The notes under the pieces are model-generated. The model was not told the origin of the DNA, did not search any database, and worked only from the letters and a program-made list of their open reading frames with translations. This document shows positions 62,876 to 64,000 of a DNA stretch of 64,000 nt, one piece after another; positions within the stretch are counted from its first letter, which is position 1, and each line of letters opens with the position of its first letter. The stretch spans positions 248,001 to 312,000 of the forward strand of contig JAUPSS010000013.1 in NCBI GenBank assembly GCA_040285825.1, written 5' to 3'. The stretch comes from Eukaryota sp. TZLM1-RC. Taxonomy: Eukaryota > Metamonada: BaSk clade. The position numbers and the translations under genes are program-made.

Positions 62876-63001
62876 TATTAAAATAAAGGTGATTCAAAAT
62901 ATAGTTTCCCCTTCAAGATTCTATTTTTAATGCAATTCTTCTGAAGTCAAGCGACTGTGAACTGCTATATTGTGCATCTTGCAGTTTAAATGACATTCCT
63001 C

Positions 63002-63254
63002 TCATAGTGTCATAGTGCCATTAGTAATTTCCAAAATACCCTTTATCTTCTTTTTTGGATATACATTTTTGACCTGAAAACTATGTTTGCTTTTATTAGA
63101 GGCTGTTGTGGTTTGTTGTAATCTTATCCTTGAATGTGTATGATGTAAATCATCATTAGATGTGGTGTCTAACGGGATAGTGATGTAAACAGTGCCCTGA
63201 AGATGTGGAGGATTACGCACTTACATATTCATCATAATTGAAGACTAAAGGCAT
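63002..63254 (-). CDS. Small two-exon protein of unknown family
   Basis: Exon 1 (63254-63225) encodes MPLVFNYDEY; a 28-nt intron (63224-63197, GTAAGT...CTTCAG) follows, then exon 2 (63196-63002), giving 74 residues. The canonical donor and the intron length, identical to those of RPS3 and the GNAT gene, support the model. The product begins hydrophobic/acidic, continues GTVYITIPLDTTSNDDLHHT and ends basic (KHSFQVKNVYPKKKIKGILE). I do not recognise it. Confidence 0.6.
63197..63224 (-). other. 28-nt intron
   Basis: GTAAGT...ACATCTTCAG on the minus strand; joins NYDEY to GTVYI in phase 0. Confidence 0.75.
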
Positions 63255-63412
63255 TCCAAAGGTCCATAAATGCAGAAAAGAATGTTTAGAATACTACTCT
63301 ATTAATAAGGTTTCTATCCACACTATTATCCATGAATAGAAACAGGAATTTTTGAAGTTAACAATAATAAGTGACAAAAACTTTATACAAGACAATAAAT
63401 GATAGAAAAACA

Positions 63413-64000
63413 CTACTGGGCAGCGAGATCGGCTAAAAGTTCAACATCCCCATCAACAAACTCCTTGGCAACAGAGACACCGAGACGTTGGGTTTCGTGA
63501 TCAGGGTTAATTACACCTGCAGTGAAAGCTTGTTCGAAAGCACCATAGAAAACAATAATCTTGTTGTTGGCAGAGTAAGAGAGGGCAAAGTTGAAGTTGT
63601 CGCTATCTTCAACATCAAGTACGACGGATTCTAGCTTCTTAATGCTCTTGGGGAACATTTCCTCTTTCAATCCTTCAACATGGGCGGCAACAAGGGTAAG
63701 TTCCTCACCAAGAAGATTGTGAAAGTTGAGAGTAACAACAACTCTCCTGCCATTGACTTCCTTTGGGAAAGGAAAATCGAATTGGGGAACAACGGGCACA
63801 ACAGTGCCAGTATACTTGTCAACTCTCATAGCTTCAACATCTTGGATGCCGTAAACCATAGTGGGGTATGTTAATAAAACACCAGCAAAAACAGAGGTGA
63901 AATGATCTACAGACACACCGATGGTTCCATTCAATCTATGGTGCATGTTACCAACCAAATGACCGAAACAAGCTTCTTCACGACAGAGGGGATGATCAGT
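63413..64000 (-). CDS. Partial gene running off the window, unrecognised
   Basis: 196 codons are open from the window edge (TDHPLCREEACFGHLVGN...) to the stop at 63413, so the N-terminus is outside. Codon choice is less AT-rich than in most neighbours, as in highly expressed genes such as RPS3. Features: CREEACFGHLVGNMHHRLNG, VPVVPQFDFPFPKEVNGRRV, LLGEELTLVAAHVEGLKEEM, LSYSANNKIIVFYGAFEQAF and the end DVELLADLAAQ. It appears to be a soluble alpha/beta protein. I cannot name the family. Confidence 0.7.
   Translation of the reverse strand, partial: TDHPLCREEACFGHLVGNMHHRLNGTIGVSVDHFTSVFAGVLLTYPTMVYGIQDVEAMRVDKYTGTVVPVVPQFDFPFPKEVNGRRVVVTLNFHNLLGEELTLVAAHVEGLKEEMFPKSIKKLESVVLDVEDSDNFNFALSYSANNKIIVFYGAFEQAFTAGVINPDHETQRLGVSVAKEFVDGDVELLADLAAQ

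Noticed and set aside
63413-64000. eIF6 or IMP cyclohydrolase-like protein
   Set aside because: I compared the visible motifs from general knowledge and found no agreement in key blocks, so no name is given.

Overview
The window is eukaryotic nuclear DNA from an AT-rich, gene-dense, single-celled organism that very probably builds a flagellum or centriole. The evidence is: 40S ribosomal protein S3, spliceosomal SF3B6, 26S proteasome Rpn5, eIF2B-gamma and HSP70 genes; GT-AG introns that are mostly only 28-42 nt long; pol III tRNA-Asp genes; and candidate ciliary proteins (an EML/lebercilin-like fusion, a CEP120-like protein, a TTLL12-like protein). The standard genetic code fits every gene. 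I do not assign a genus.

Layout. 0.3-5 kb: TMEM104-like transporter, RPS3 and PHGDH, all with tiny introns. 5-10.8 kb: two R2-like non-LTR retroelements (family A), a dead pogo-type transposase and a tRNA-Asp. 12.5-15 kb: a membrane hybrid histidine-kinase-like protein that lacks the phospho-acceptor His. 15.8-16.7 kb: retroelement scraps around a broken NCBP2 fragment. 16.8-23 kb: SF3B6, mucolipin-type TRP channel, ADA3-like protein, a small coiled-coil protein and a CEP120-like protein. 23.4-31.7 kb: a large inverted duplication carrying two near-identical RING-zinc finger-ClpS genes, invaded several times by two retroelement families (A and B), then a second tRNA-Asp. 32.6-35.5 kb: lebercilin/EML fusion. 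35.8-37 kb: remnants of a Fanzor/TnpB-like gene, a terminal-repeat relic and an unnamed decayed frame. 37.4-42.6 kb: conserved unnamed gene, two-box HMG protein, divergent HSP70. 43.2-44.4 kb: a 300-bp perfect pentamer satellite, a retroelement scrap and a tRNA-like relic. 44.9-48.2 kb: TTLL12-like protein. 48-53.4 kb: decayed retroelements around an intron-containing GNAT acetyltransferase. 53.5-58.7 kb: eIF2B-gamma, Rpn5 and SCAI. 59.4-61.5 kb: decayed retroelements split by a 1.4-kb LTR element with 92-bp repeats. 62.5-64 kb: a 4E-BP-like translation repressor, a small two-exon gene and a partial gene running off the window.

Most noteworthy: (1) the compact RING-ClpS proteins look like single-chain N-degron ubiquitin ligases, and two of the three residues that differ between the duplicates fall at positions lining the ClpS hydrophobic pocket; (2) a 4E-BP homologue with a TPGGTR core in a protist-like genome; (3) a miniature LTR element with polypurine tract, 4-bp target duplication and an in-frame stop in its only ORF; (4) nested insertions that can be ordered in time from target-site duplications and a preserved empty site.
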